Shown piece after piece: positions 27,631 through 36,788 of a DNA stretch of 64,000 nt. Each line of letters starts with the position of its first letter. The first letter of the stretch is position 1. A program made the position numbers and the translations under genes. The DNA comes from Methylococcales bacterium (GTDB taxonomy: Bacteria; Pseudomonadota; Gammaproteobacteria; Methylococcales; Methylomonadaceae). Location: positions 1,846,553-1,910,552 of the forward strand of contig JAUZSN010000002.1 in assembly GCA_030949405.1 (NCBI GenBank), read 5' to 3'. The notes below the pieces were generated by a model that did no database searches, was not told the DNA's origin, and saw nothing but the letters and a program-made list of their open reading frames with translations.

Positions 27631-29084
27631 ATGCACAACAAAACCATTACCGAATTAGCCAAAAGCTTACGCGCTAACGATATTTCTAGTGTTGAATTAA
27701 CTCAAAGTTATTTAGAGCGCATTAAGCAACATACTTCACTGAATAGTTATATTACCGTCACCGAAGAACAGGCATTAACCGATGCTCGCTTGGCCGATGC
27801 CCGTTTAAAAGCAGGTAACGCACCTTTATTAACAGGTATACCTATTGCTCAAAAGGACATTTTTTTGTACCGATGGGGTAAAAACCAGCTGCGGCTCAAA
27901 AATGTTAGATAATTTTGTGGCCCCTTACAATGCGACGGTCATTGAAAAATTTAATCAAGCAGGGGCAGTAATGCTAGGTAAATTGAATATGGATGAATTT
28001 GCGATGGGATCATCCAATGAAACCAGCTTTTACGGGTGTGTAAAAAACCCTTGGGATCATAACACCGTTGCGGGAGGGTCTTCAGGCGGATCAGCTGCGG
28101 CTGTTGCTGCACGATTAACCGTTGCCGCAACAGGAACGGATACAGGTGGATCAATTAGACAACCCGCTTCTTTTTGTGGCATTACAGGGTTAAAACCGAC
28201 TTATGGACGTGTTTCTCGTTATGGGATGATTGCTTATGCCTCAAGTTTAGATCAAGGGGGGGACGATGACCCGTAGTGCTGAAGATTCGGCTATTTTATT
28301 ACAAGCGATGGCAGGGTTTGATGAGAAGGATTCAACCAGTGCAAATGAGGTTGTTCCTGATTACAGTGAAAATTTAAACCAACCGTTAAAGGGCTTAAAA
28401 ATTGGGTTGCCTAACGAGTTTTTTAGTGCCGAGTTAGACGCTAATATTGCGGCAACCATTCTTGCAGCGGTCGATGAATATAAAAAATTAGGTGCGGAAA
28501 TAAAAGAAGTTTCCATGCCCATGTTGAAATATGCTATTCCTGCGTATTATGTGATTGCATCGGCTGAATGCTCGGCTAATTTATCGCGTTTTGATGGGGT
28601 TCGTTATGGATACCGTTGTGATAATCCCGAAGACTTGAACGATTTATATACCCGTTCACGCGGGGAGGCCTTTGGTGCGGAAGTCAAACGCCGTATTTTA
28701 ATGGGAACCTATGCGTTATCGGCAGGTTATTACGATGCTTACTATATAAAAGCCCAGAAAACACGACGTTTAATTGCGGAAGAGTTTAAAAAAGCATTAA
28801 GCGATGTTGATGTATTAATGAGTCCTGTTGCACCTTCCACGGCCTTTGGAATCGGGGAAAAAACCAGTGATCCTGTGCAAATGTATTTAGCGGATATTTA
28901 TACGATTGCGATTAATCTTGCTGGGTTGCCCGCGATGTCTGTTCCCGCAGGTTTTGTGGGTAACAAACCTGTGGGCTTACAAATCATAGGTAATTATTTT
29001 AAAGAAGCTCAGTTATTAAATGCAGCGCATCAATACCAACAAGTAACAGACTGGCATCAACAAATTCCTAAAGGTTATTCATAG
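27631..29084 (+). pseudogene. gatA: Amidotransferase subunit A, two homopolymer frameshifts
   Basis: GatA is the amidase subunit releasing ammonia from glutamine. The protein is complete across three frames. At a T7 run (27860-27866) six T would restore [20 protein letters not shown], which holds the catalytic-lysine region. At a G7 run (28256-28262) six G would restore [19 protein letters not shown]. Between them the Ser-Ser-Lys triad region [15 protein letters not shown] and [16 protein letters not shown] is intact. Restored length is about 483 residues, normal. Loss of GatA should be lethal if no GlnRS or AsnRS exists, so sequencing error is the simplest reading. Confidence 0.92.
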
Positions 29085-29095
29085 GGGACGTTATC

Positions 29096-29701
29096 ATGGC
29101 AACAATAACTAAATTTTCACAATTAGATTTAGATAAAACTTATACTTATGCGGATTATTTACGTTGGCAATTTAATGAACGAGTTGAATTAATTAAAGGT
29201 AAAATCATGTTAATGTCACCTGCACCGAATTTAAATCATCAACGACTTTCTGGTAAATTGTCTTACCAAATTGCCCATTATTTACATGATAAGCGTTGTG
29301 AATTATTTGTTGCCCCTTTTGATGTCAAATTATATGATCGTAAAAAAGAACATTTATCGGATGATAACGCTTATAGCGTGGTTCAACCTGATTTATGTGT
29401 GATTTGTGATACCCATAAATTAACGACCCAAGGCTGTGATGGTGCGCCTGAGTTTATTATTGAAATTGTCTCGAAAGGGAATTCTAAAAAAGATTTACTC
29501 TTAAAATATGAACTCTATCAAGAAAATGGAGTAGAAGAATATTGGTTAGTTTTCCCCTATGAAGAAGCTATTCACCAATTTATTTTAGATCAAGAAACAG
29601 GGTGTTATCAATTACATAAAATGTATGCACAAAATGGTCTTATTTCACCCTGTTTGTTTCCCGATTTAAAAATTGAATTATCCGATGTTTTTACAGAATA
29701 A
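29096..29701 (+). CDS. Uma2 family (DUF820) putative endonuclease
   Basis: It is a 201-residue PD-(D/E)XK-type protein with YTYADYLRWQFNERVELIKG at the start. VQPDLCVICD and FIIEIVSKGNSKKDLLLKYE supply the likely Asp and Glu-x-x-x-Lys residues (about 101 and 122-127). YELYQENGVEEYWLV is the usual Uma2 ending. Such genes are abundant in cyanobacteria and mat bacteria, and their targets are unknown. It starts 11 bp after gatA but has no known functional link. Confidence 0.88.
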   Translation: MATITKFSQLDLDKTYTYADYLRWQFNERVELIKGKIMLMSPAPNLNHQRLSGKLSYQIAHYLHDKRCELFVAPFDVKLYDRKKEHLSDDNAYSVVQPDLCVICDTHKLTTQGCDGAPEFIIEIVSKGNSKKDLLLKYELYQENGVEEYWLVFPYEEAIHQFILDQETGCYQLHKMYAQNGLISPCLFPDLKIELSDVFTE

Positions 29702-29831
29702 TAAATCAGTGTTGTAAGGTTTATGAGTCATTCATTGTTCAAAACCCATAGCATTTTTAATACAAAAAGTGGGCGTTATATTCACTCAATATGAGTAATC
29801 ATGCTCGAAACACTTTATTTTAGGAGAAATT

Positions 29832-30413
29832 ATGAAAAGAGTTTGTGTCTTTATGGGGTCTGAATTAGGCGTTAATACCGATTATTTATTGCAGACAAAG
29901 CAGTTAGCCGCTGAAATAGTTAAACGTAATATAGAGCTTGTTTATGGCGGTGCAAAAATAGGACTGATGGGTGCGCTTGCGGATGAAGTGCTTGAGCAAA
30001 AAGGTCGTGTTATTGGTGTTATTCCAGAAGGATTAACTCAAAAAGAAATTGTTCATGATGGCTTGACTGAATTACATGTCGTGACATCAATGCATGAACG
30101 AAAAGCTAAAATGGCAGAGCTTGCATCAGGGTTTATTACGTTGCCAGGGGGTATTGGAACATTGGAAGAGGCCTGTGAAATTTTAACGTGGGCGCAAATT
30201 GGGATTCATAAGAAACCCTGCGGTTTGCTTAATGTGGCGGGTTATTACGATCCTTTTATTTTGTGTTTAGATACAATGGTGGAGCAAGGATTTTTAAAGT
30301 CAGTGCATAGAGAGTTGTTAATCGTTAAAGAAGACTCATCAGAACTTCTTAATGAATTAGAGGCCTACGAGCCTGTTGATTTTAAACGATGGATGAAAGA
30401 AGAAAATAGTTGA
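29832..30413 (+). CDS. LOG family (TIGR00730) nucleotide phosphoribohydrolase
   Basis: It is 193 residues long with the Rossmann opening VCVFMGSELG. The LOG signature is split as MHERKAKM (87-94) and PGGIGTLEE (105-113), which hold the Arg and Glu used to cleave AMP-type or cytokinin ribotides. Bacterial members are often 5'-monophosphate N-glycosidases. An AGGAGA site precedes the ATG. Its TGA stop (30411-30413) lies directly at the left end of an insertion sequence, so the last codons may have been changed by that insertion. Confidence 0.92.
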   Translation: MKRVCVFMGSELGVNTDYLLQTKQLAAEIVKRNIELVYGGAKIGLMGALADEVLEQKGRVIGVIPEGLTQKEIVHDGLTELHVVTSMHERKAKMAELASGFITLPGGIGTLEEACEILTWAQIGIHKKPCGLLNVAGYYDPFILCLDTMVEQGFLKSVHRELLIVKEDSSELLNELEAYEPVDFKRWMKEENS

Positions 30414-30415
30414 TT

Positions 30416-31531
30416 AGACTTGTTCTTCTAAATAAAATATATTAAAATCAATTGCTTATATATACTTGATAACATTCACAATCAGTTGATACAGCCTAAT
30501 AAATAAACTTTAAATTAAATTATTAAAAATAATAAATAAGCTTTATAATAAATTTCTATAAAAAATAAAAATCAAAGTATAACATGAAAATAAAAGAAAT
30601 TTTACCAAGAATTTATGATGATAGACAGTTAAGAGCTTTAACAGGATTAAAAACAGAACATTTTATTTTACTATTATCTCTATTTGAAAAGACCCTTATT
30701 GAAGATCAAAAAGAAAAACATGAAAATAAAGAAAGAAAATACGGTAGTGGTTTAGATAGCACATTAAAAAAACCCGCAGACAAATTATTATTTATATTAA
30801 ATTATATGAAGTGCTATTCTACTTTCGATCACTTAGGGTTTTCTTTTAATATGAATAAATCATGCGCCCATACTCATGTATACAAATTATTTCCAATTTT
30901 AATAAAGACGTTAGATATATTTAATGTTTTACCTGCAACAAGTTTTTCAACCCCTGAAGAAATGCAGCAGGCTTTTGGCGGAGTTCAAACATTGATAATA
31001 GATGCTACAGAGCGTGCTGTACAACGCCCTAGTGACTATGAAGAACAAAATGAATTTTACAGTGGTAAAAAAACAGCATACAATTAAAAATACCACTATA
31101 GCTTCTTTAGGTCATTTAATTTTATATATTGGGGTTAGTTTTCCGGTAAAAATCATGATTATGGAATGTTTAAAAAGAATTTAATCCAGAATTAAATTGG
31201 TTTAGTAATTTTAATATATTTATTGATTTAGGTTATTTGGGGTTTAATAATGAATATAAAACTAATTCGGTAAATATTCCTCATAAAAAACCAAATAAAT
31301 CTAAGCATAATCCAAACCCAACATTAACAGAAAATCAAAAAAAAGAAAACAAAGAGATGAGTCGTGAAAGAGTCATTGTTGAGCATGTAATCGGTGGAAT
31401 GAAAAGATATAGATGCCTAGTTGACAAGTTTAGAAATAAAAAAGAAGGTGTAAAAGATTTATTTTCTTTTTTAGCGGCTATCCTATGGAATTTTAACATG
31501 ATATATTAACTTCTTCTTAAAGAACAAGTCT
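30416..31531 (+). mobile_element. IS element, IS5-like, 1116 bp, decayed
   Basis: The terminal inverted repeats begin AGACTTGTTCTT at 30416-30427 and, inverted, at 31520-31531. They are flanked by a possible 3-bp target duplication, ATT (30413-30415 and 31532-31534). The interior holds one broken DDE-type transposase. The family assignment to the IS5 superfamily rests on the transposase (helix-turn-helix then DDE_Tnp_4-like domain), not on the ends. Confidence 0.75.
30584..31509 (+). pseudogene. DDE transposase (IS5-like) with several frameshifts
   Basis: Frame one (30584-31087) covers the DNA-binding N-terminus and the first catalytic Asp in TLIIDATERAVQRPSDYEE. An A7 run near 31066 shifts the frame from SGKK into QHTIKNTTIASLGH. 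Single-base losses near 31140 and 31176 would be needed to restore GKNHDYGMFKKEFNPELNW. The last part (31237-31509) holds the final Glu region RVIVEHVIGGMKRYRCLVDK. At least three lesions of both signs indicate genuine decay. The start codon lies 168 bp inside the left end. Confidence 0.85.
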
Positions 31532-31614
31532 ATTGTAGTCTTTTGGCTAAAAATATTGAAAGCATCTGGCTTTTAAAGGAAAGAGTGAAAACTTAATCAT
31601 TCTCGAAAATTACC

Positions 31615-31647
31615 TAGCGTAGGGTGGGCTTAGCCCACCCTACGCTA
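31615..31647. repeat. 33-nt near-perfect palindrome
   Basis: TAGCGTAGGGTGGGCT at 31615-31630 is followed, after one base, by its exact complement to 31647. Palindromes of this type (core GTAGGGTGGGC) are scattered in many bacterial genomes. It ends 23 bp before the PurA-like gene start and could form a strong hairpin in that gene's leader. Confidence 0.7.
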
Positions 31648-31670
31648 AACATTAAAGAAGAAGAAAAATA

Positions 31671-32873
31671 ATGGAAATAATTGTAGCAAGTGATATTCAA
31701 TGGGGCGATGAAGGTAAGGGAAAAATAAATTATTATTTGTCTCAATTTACGGATGTGTCTATGCGTTGTGGCGGAGGTTCAAATGCCGAAGCCACTTTTT
31801 ATCATAATAAAAAAGGCTTTCATTTTAGAATGATGCCAATTGGTATTATGCATAATAATGTCAGCATTCTATCCGATGGTGTTTTAATTGGTTGCGATCA
31901 TCTTATCAATGAAATTCAACAACTAGAAGCGGTTTTTGGTGATATATCTTCTCGTTTTATGATTAGTGGTAATGCGCATGTTGTTTTGCCTTCACAACGC
32001 GATAAAGATGCTTTTTTGGATGAAAAGGTATTGAAAATAAAAACAATTCGTCAAGGCGTAGGGCCTGCATTAGCGGATAGAGCTTATCGAATGGGGGTTA
32101 ATGTAGATACTTTTATCGCGTCAGGCGGTGAGCCTGAGGGACAAAGTAAACATTGGGATGATCGAAAACTTTACGTTAAAATGTTGACTCAATTTCGACA
32201 AAATACCAAACACTACCTTGCTAGTTTGAGAAAAACGGATAAAAAAATTCTCATTCAAGGGGTGCAAGGATTTATGCTGGATAATGTTCATGGCTCATAT
32301 CCTTTTGTGACATCATCATACACCTCTTCTACTGGGTTACTGCAAGGGGCTGGGCTTCCTTTTAGTCAAGTGAGTCGTAATATAGGGATTACTAAAGCCT
32401 ATTTAACACGATATTCTGTCGGAGTTCTCCCAACAGAATGTACTGAAAGTGAACAAGAATACATACGTAAGGCAGGGAATGAATTTAGTCACGGAACACT
32501 TGTGGCGTTACGAGTTGGTTGGCTAGATCTTGTGGCTTTAAAATATGCACAAGCAATTAATGATTATACGGAACTTGCTTTAACGAAAATAGATGTTTTA
32601 TCAGAGCTTAAAGAAATCCCTGTTTGTGTCGCTTATCGTTATCAAGGTAAAACACTGGATAATCATTATGAATGGAGTAACATGGATGCCAGTGAATATG
32701 AACCTGTTTATAAAGTTCTAAAAGGTTGGCAATGTTCTATTCGGGGTGTACAAAATTTTATGGACTTGCCTGTAGAAGCACAAAATTACGTGATGTTTAT
32801 TGAAGAACAACTGGGTGTTCGAGTCAGTATGATTGGGACAGGGCCTTTAAATGAAGAACTTATTATTCGTTAA
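31671..32873 (+). CDS. Divergent adenylosuccinate synthetase paralogue, function unknown
   Basis: It is 400 residues long and alignable with PurA over its whole length. The P-loop-like QWGDEGKGK (10-18) with Asp13, the middle QGVGPALADR and VTSSYTSSTG, and the closing STGP-like GTGPLNEELIIR are kept. But PurA's HNAGHT, which carries catalytic His41, is replaced by SNAEATF (Ala41). The aspartate-binding loop TTGRRRRTGWLD is replaced by SHGTLVALRVGWLD. It therefore probably binds GTP and a nucleotide-like ligand but cannot be assumed to make adenylosuccinate. It is followed at 40 bp by the ATPase gene. Confidence 0.8.
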   Translation: MEIIVASDIQWGDEGKGKINYYLSQFTDVSMRCGGGSNAEATFYHNKKGFHFRMMPIGIMHNNVSILSDGVLIGCDHLINEIQQLEAVFGDISSRFMISGNAHVVLPSQRDKDAFLDEKVLKIKTIRQGVGPALADRAYRMGVNVDTFIASGGEPEGQSKHWDDRKLYVKMLTQFRQNTKHYLASLRKTDKKILIQGVQGFMLDNVHGSYPFVTSSYTSSTGLLQGAGLPFSQVSRNIGITKAYLTRYSVGVLPTECTESEQEYIRKAGNEFSHGTLVALRVGWLDLVALKYAQAINDYTELALTKIDVLSELKEIPVCVAYRYQGKTLDNHYEWSNMDASEYEPVYKVLKGWQCSIRGVQNFMDLPVEAQNYVMFIEEQLGVRVSMIGTGPLNEELIIR

Positions 32874-32913
32874 TTTCACAACAACCTTGTTGATACTTTA
32901 AAGAGATAACAAA

Positions 32914-34908
32914 ATGCCATTACCTATCGTGGGTGTCATCCTTGCTGGAGGATGTGTTTATGTTGCTAATAAAATTCGTCAAAGACGGCAAAATAATAAA
33001 ATAACTAAGAATCCTAATGAACAGCCCTCAACGCTGTTAAATAGTCTATCTATTGATAAAACGGTCAAAAGTGAAGAAGAAATTGAAATTAATAAAAATA
33101 TTTTATTAGCGTCGGGGTTGACAGGGCTGACGATAGGGGGGGCTTTAGGATTCCCCATTCTAACTTTTTTAAGTATACCTGGAATTTTTTATTTTCAAAT
33201 ACCTTTTATTAAGCGTGCATACTGTGAACTAACACAAGAACATAAGGTAGGTTCTGCGGCACTTGATGGGGTTATTAGTGTGACGATGCTAAGTATGCAA
33301 TATTTTTTTGCATCGGCATTATTTTTTACTATGTACCATGCTAGTCGAAAAATTTTATTAAAAACAGAAGATGCTTCACGTCATAGTCTCATTGATATTT
33401 GGGGAACTACGCCGCAATCTGTTTGGATTGAACGCGAAGGCGTTGAAGTAGAAATTGACTTTGAACAGTTAGAACTAGGCGATATTATTGTTATCAATGC
33501 AGGGGAGACGATTCCTGTTGATGGCACTATTGAAAAAGGCATCGGTAATGTTGACCAGCATATATTAACGGGCGAGTCTCAACTAGCAGAAAAAACTGTA
33601 AAAGATACGGTATTTGCTTCCACGGTTTTATTGTCAGGTCGGTTGTATATAAAAGTTGATAAAGCGGGTACTGAAACCGTTGCGGCAAAAATTAAACATA
33701 TTTTAAATAATACCACTGATTTTAAATCCTCTTTACAAGCGAGAGGTGAACAGATATCTGAAAAAGCAGCCCTACCTACCTTAATTTTAGGGGTAATTAC
33801 CTTTCCTATTTTAGGGGCAGCAAGTGCGGCAGCGGTTTTATTGGCTTCATTTGGCAGTCAAATGCGAATTACCGCGCCTATTAGTATTTTAAACTTTCTA
33901 AAAGTGGCCTCGGATCATAGCATTCTCATTAAAGATGGACGCGCCTTAGAATCCTTACATACGGTGGATACGGTCGTTTTTGATAAAACAGGAACATTGA
34001 CGCAAGAACGCCCCCATATTAAAGCCATTCATGGTTGTTCGCAACAGTCTGAAAATGAAATTATTCGTTTTGCAGCAGCGGCAGAATACAAACAAAAACA
34101 TCCGATTGCATTGGCTATTCTTGATGAAGCACAGGCATTAAATATAGAATTGCCGAACATTGATGATGCAAGCTACGAAGTGGGTTATGGGTTAAAGGTT
34201 ACACTTGACGGTCAATTAATTAGAGTTGGAAGTCTTCGCTTTATGACGATGGAAAATATTACTATTCCAGCGAGTATTAAAACCTTACAGGAAAAAAGCT
34301 TAGCCGATAGTTCATCTTTAGTCTACGTCGCCGTTGATGAACAGTTAAGTGGTGCGATTGAATTAGAAGCCACTATTCGTCCTGAAGCTCAACAAATTAT
34401 TGATGATTTGCATGCACTGGGTAAACGGGTGATGATTATTTCAGGCGATCATGAAAAACCCACACAGCAACTTGCTCAACAATTGGGAATTGATGAATAT
34501 TTTGCTGAAACTTTACCTGAAAATAAAGCGGCACTCATTGAAGGCTTACAAAAAGAAGGGCGTTCAGTTTGTTTTGTCGGCGATGGCATTAATGACACCA
34601 TCGCGTTGAAAAAAGCCAATGTATCGGTTTCTTTAAGTGGTGCATCATCTATTGCTACGGATACCGCTCAAGTTATTTTAATGGATGAAAGCTTACGACA
34701 ACTTCCTTATTTGTTTGATCTTGCAGGACACCTTGATAAAAACTTACGCATTGGATTTATGACCGGTCTTATTCCTGGTATCATTTGTGTAGGGGGCGTT
34801 TATGTGTTTCAAATTGGGGTGATAACCGCAGGAATGCTTTATAACATAGGCTTAAGTGCTGGGGTTGGTAATGCCATGTTAGCCAAATTAAAAACTAAAA
34901 AAGAATGA
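32914..34908 (+). CDS. P-type ATPase, heavy-metal-like, lacking CPC motif
   Basis: It is 664 residues long with a TGES actuator (about 219), the phosphorylation site DKTGT (Asp357), an HPIA nucleotide-binding motif (about 404) and GDGIND (about 556), so it should be a working P-type pump. It resembles P1B metal ATPases. However, it has no N-terminal metal-binding domain or CxxC, and the transmembrane CPC/SPC motif is replaced by GSQMRITAPISIL (about 314-326). Its cargo is therefore unknown. It overlaps the [2Fe-2S] gene by 4 bp (ATGA). Confidence 0.85.
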   Translation: MPLPIVGVILAGGCVYVANKIRQRRQNNKITKNPNEQPSTLLNSLSIDKTVKSEEEIEINKNILLASGLTGLTIGGALGFPILTFLSIPGIFYFQIPFIKRAYCELTQEHKVGSAALDGVISVTMLSMQYFFASALFFTMYHASRKILLKTEDASRHSLIDIWGTTPQSVWIEREGVEVEIDFEQLELGDIIVINAGETIPVDGTIEKGIGNVDQHILTGESQLAEKTVKDTVFASTVLLSGRLYIKVDKAGTETVAAKIKHILNNTTDFKSSLQARGEQISEKAALPTLILGVITFPILGAASAAAVLLASFGSQMRITAPISILNFLKVASDHSILIKDGRALESLHTVDTVVFDKTGTLTQERPHIKAIHGCSQQSENEIIRFAAAAEYKQKHPIALAILDEAQALNIELPNIDDASYEVGYGLKVTLDGQLIRVGSLRFMTMENITIPASIKTLQEKSLADSSSLVYVAVDEQLSGAIELEATIRPEAQQIIDDLHALGKRVMIISGDHEKPTQQLAQQLGIDEYFAETLPENKAALIEGLQKEGRSVCFVGDGINDTIALKKANVSVSLSGASSIATDTAQVILMDESLRQLPYLFDLAGHLDKNLRIGFMTGLIPGIICVGGVYVFQIGVITAGMLYNIGLSAGVGNAMLAKLKTKKE

Positions 34909-35126
34909 TTTCATTTATTTTAAACGATAAAGTCGTTAATACAGACTTATCAGAAGGAAGTGTTCTGTTAGATTTTTTACGTCAATCACAGCGATTAGTC
35001 GGCACGAAAGAAGGCTGTCGAGAAGGCGATTGCGGAGCGTGTTTAGTCTTAGTGGGCGAAAAAAAATATGACGAGGTGTCTTATCTACGAGCTTGTTTAC
35101 ACAAGATTAAAAATCAAGCTGGCTGA
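34905..35126 (+). pseudogene. Molybdenum-hydroxylase [2Fe-2S] subunit, 3' truncated
   Basis: Its opening MISFILNDKVVNTDLSEGSV and the first cluster motif CREGDCGAC (Cys38, 43, 46) are those of XdhA/CoxS-type small subunits. After DEVSY (about residue 59) it runs into LRACLHKIKNQAG and a stop. From about 35082 the DNA is instead identical to the inverted end of an IS110 fragment at 36734-36788. The second cluster domain is missing, so the protein is broken by the insertion. It starts inside the ATPase stop codon, showing an operon. Confidence 0.82.
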
Positions 35127-35136
35127 CCCCTTGTTT
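35082..35136 (+). repeat. 55-bp inverted repeat, left copy
   Basis: This segment, TATCTACGAGCTTGTTTACA onward through the TCAAGCTGGCTGACCCCTTG repeat, is found exactly inverted at 36734-36788. It marks the left boundary of the material inserted into the [2Fe-2S] subunit gene. Confidence 0.88.
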
Positions 35137-35166
35137 CCCCTTGTTTTCTTGTTTTGTTGTTTTCAG

Positions 35167-35235
35167 GACGGAATCGCTGAGGCGTTTATTGAGTGGGCGA
35201 AAAGTGAAAAATTGTCTTTTTGGGATGGGGTGTAA
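35167..35235 (+). pseudogene. HsdM C-terminal remnant
   Basis: The frame reads DGIAEAFIEWAKSEKLSFWD then GV and stop, resembling the end of a type I modification methylase. It ends 2 bp before the hsdS start, the usual hsdM-hsdS spacing. The rest of hsdM is absent. Upstream lies only repeat and T-rich sequence. Confidence 0.55.
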
Positions 35236-35237
35236 GG

Positions 35238-36713
35238 ATGCAGGTTTCAGTGGTAGCGTTTCAAAGACTCAATCACGAATTTAGGATTGATGCCGAATAC
35301 TATAGAGAAGAAGTCCTAAATAAACTTAATGTGTTAGACAAACACAACAAAGACGATTTAGAGAATTTAGTAGATTTTGTTATCGGCCCCTTTGGGTCAA
35401 CGGTAACAGTAGACCAATATTCAGATAATTCAGATTATAGATATGTCAGAAATAAAGACATAAATGATTTTTTGATAAAAGATGTTGATCTGGCACTTAT
35501 ACCAAAGGCTGTTTATGAAGAGCTACCAAAATATCATATTAGAGAAAATGATTTATTGATTACAGTTGTCGGTACACTTGGAAAAGTTGCTATCGCAACA
35601 AAAAAAGATACCAACTCAATATTTAGCTGTAAAAGCACAATTATAAGAACAAGGAATATAAATCCGTTTTATCTACTAACTTATCTCAACACGAATACAG
35701 GGAAATTGTTTTCCCTTAGAGGAAAGCGTGGGGCAATACAAGAGGGGCTAAACCTTCCAGATCTTAAAGAAATCCAAGTTTTTATCCCATCTAATGAATT
35801 TCAAAAGCAAATTGAAGCAATAATAAAACTGTCATTCGATGGCACTAAAAAAGCAACAGGATTATTTGAAGAAGCTCAAAACATCCTCCTATCCGAACTC
35901 GGCTTAACCCACTGGCAACCTAAACACCAGCTGACCTTTATTAAAAACTATTCCGACACCCAGAAATCGGGACGCATAGACGCAGAATACTACCAGCCTA
36001 AATATGATGAAATCATCAAGGCGATAAAAAGCTATTCGGGTGGTTGGGATACTTTGGGTAATCTCGTTCACCTTAAAGACAAAAACTATACCCCAAAATC
36101 AGACAAGGAATACAAATATCTTGAACTTTCCAATATTGCGGGAAATGGCGAAATAACAGGGTGCATGTACGAATTTGGTAATGAATTGCCAAGCAGGGCA
36201 AGGCGTATCGTTGCATCAGGTGATGTGATTGTTTCGTCTATAGAGGGTTCTTTATCAAGTATTGCTTTAGTTGGGAGGGAATATAACAATGTCTTATGTT
36301 CAACAGGTTTTTATGTCATTAGATCAAACTCTTTTAACTCAGAAACATTGTTGGTGTTAATGAAAAGCATTGCAGGTCAAATGTTATTAAAAAAAGGGTG
36401 TAATGGAACAATTTTAACCGCAATAAACAAAGATGAATTTAAGAATATTGTCTTGCCTAAAATTACAGAGGAAAAGCAATTAGAAATCCAACAAAAAGTC
36501 ACAGAATCATTTAACCTACGAAAACAATCCAAGCACCTGTTAGAGAGTGCAAAAAAAGCCGTAGAAATGGCAATAGAGCAAGACGAACAAACAGCAATAA
36601 AATGGTTAAAAAAACAAGGGGTCAGCCAGCAAAAAAACAAGGGGTCAGCCAGCAAAAAAACAAGGGGTCAGCCAAACAAGGGGTCAGCCAGCTTGATTTT
36701 TCGACCTAAATAA
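35238..36713 (+). CDS. hsdS: Type I restriction specificity subunit (orphan), repeat-extended end
   Basis: It has two target-recognition domains. The first spans about 1-205, with FVIGPFGSTVTVDQYSDN and ENDLLITVVGTLGKVAIATK. The second spans about 235-445, with YKYLELSNIAGNGEITG and SGDVIVSSIEGSLSSIALVG. Conserved helices lie between and after them. The start at 35238 (MQVSVVAFQRL) follows the hsdM remnant. The final 30 codons read through four copies of a CAAGGGGTCAGCCAGC-type repeat, giving QGVSQQKNKGSASKKTRGQP. This tail is not family sequence. No hsdR or intact hsdM is nearby. Confidence 0.85.
   Translation: MQVSVVAFQRLNHEFRIDAEYYREEVLNKLNVLDKHNKDDLENLVDFVIGPFGSTVTVDQYSDNSDYRYVRNKDINDFLIKDVDLALIPKAVYEELPKYHIRENDLLITVVGTLGKVAIATKKDTNSIFSCKSTIIRTRNINPFYLLTYLNTNTGKLFSLRGKRGAIQEGLNLPDLKEIQVFIPSNEFQKQIEAIIKLSFDGTKKATGLFEEAQNILLSELGLTHWQPKHQLTFIKNYSDTQKSGRIDAEYYQPKYDEIIKAIKSYSGGWDTLGNLVHLKDKNYTPKSDKEYKYLELSNIAGNGEITGCMYEFGNELPSRARRIVASGDVIVSSIEGSLSSIALVGREYNNVLCSTGFYVIRSNSFNSETLLVLMKSIAGQMLLKKGCNGTILTAINKDEFKNIVLPKITEEKQLEIQQKVTESFNLRKQSKHLLESAKKAVEMAIEQDEQTAIKWLKKQGVSQQKNKGSASKKTRGQPNKGSASLIFRPK
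36615..36701 (-). repeat. Four tandem repeat copies at the hsdS 3' end
   Basis: CAAGGGGTCAGCCAGC-type units start at 36615, 36638, 36661 and 36677. The last is complete through CTTGATTTTT. They are in the opposite orientation to the copy at 35114 and the array at 61527. A fifth unit at 36737 forms part of the right 55-bp repeat. Confidence 0.88.
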
Positions 36714-36733
36714 AACAAGGAAAATAAAATAAA

Positions 36734-36788
36734 AAACAAGGGGTCAGCCAGCTTGATTTTTAATCTTGTGTAAACAAGCTCGTAGATA
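36734..36788 (-). repeat. 55-bp inverted repeat, right copy
   Basis: It is the exact inverted copy of 35082-35136. Its outer part runs into the IS110-type transposase fragment, so this copy is the one in native context and the left copy is the derived junction. Confidence 0.88.
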
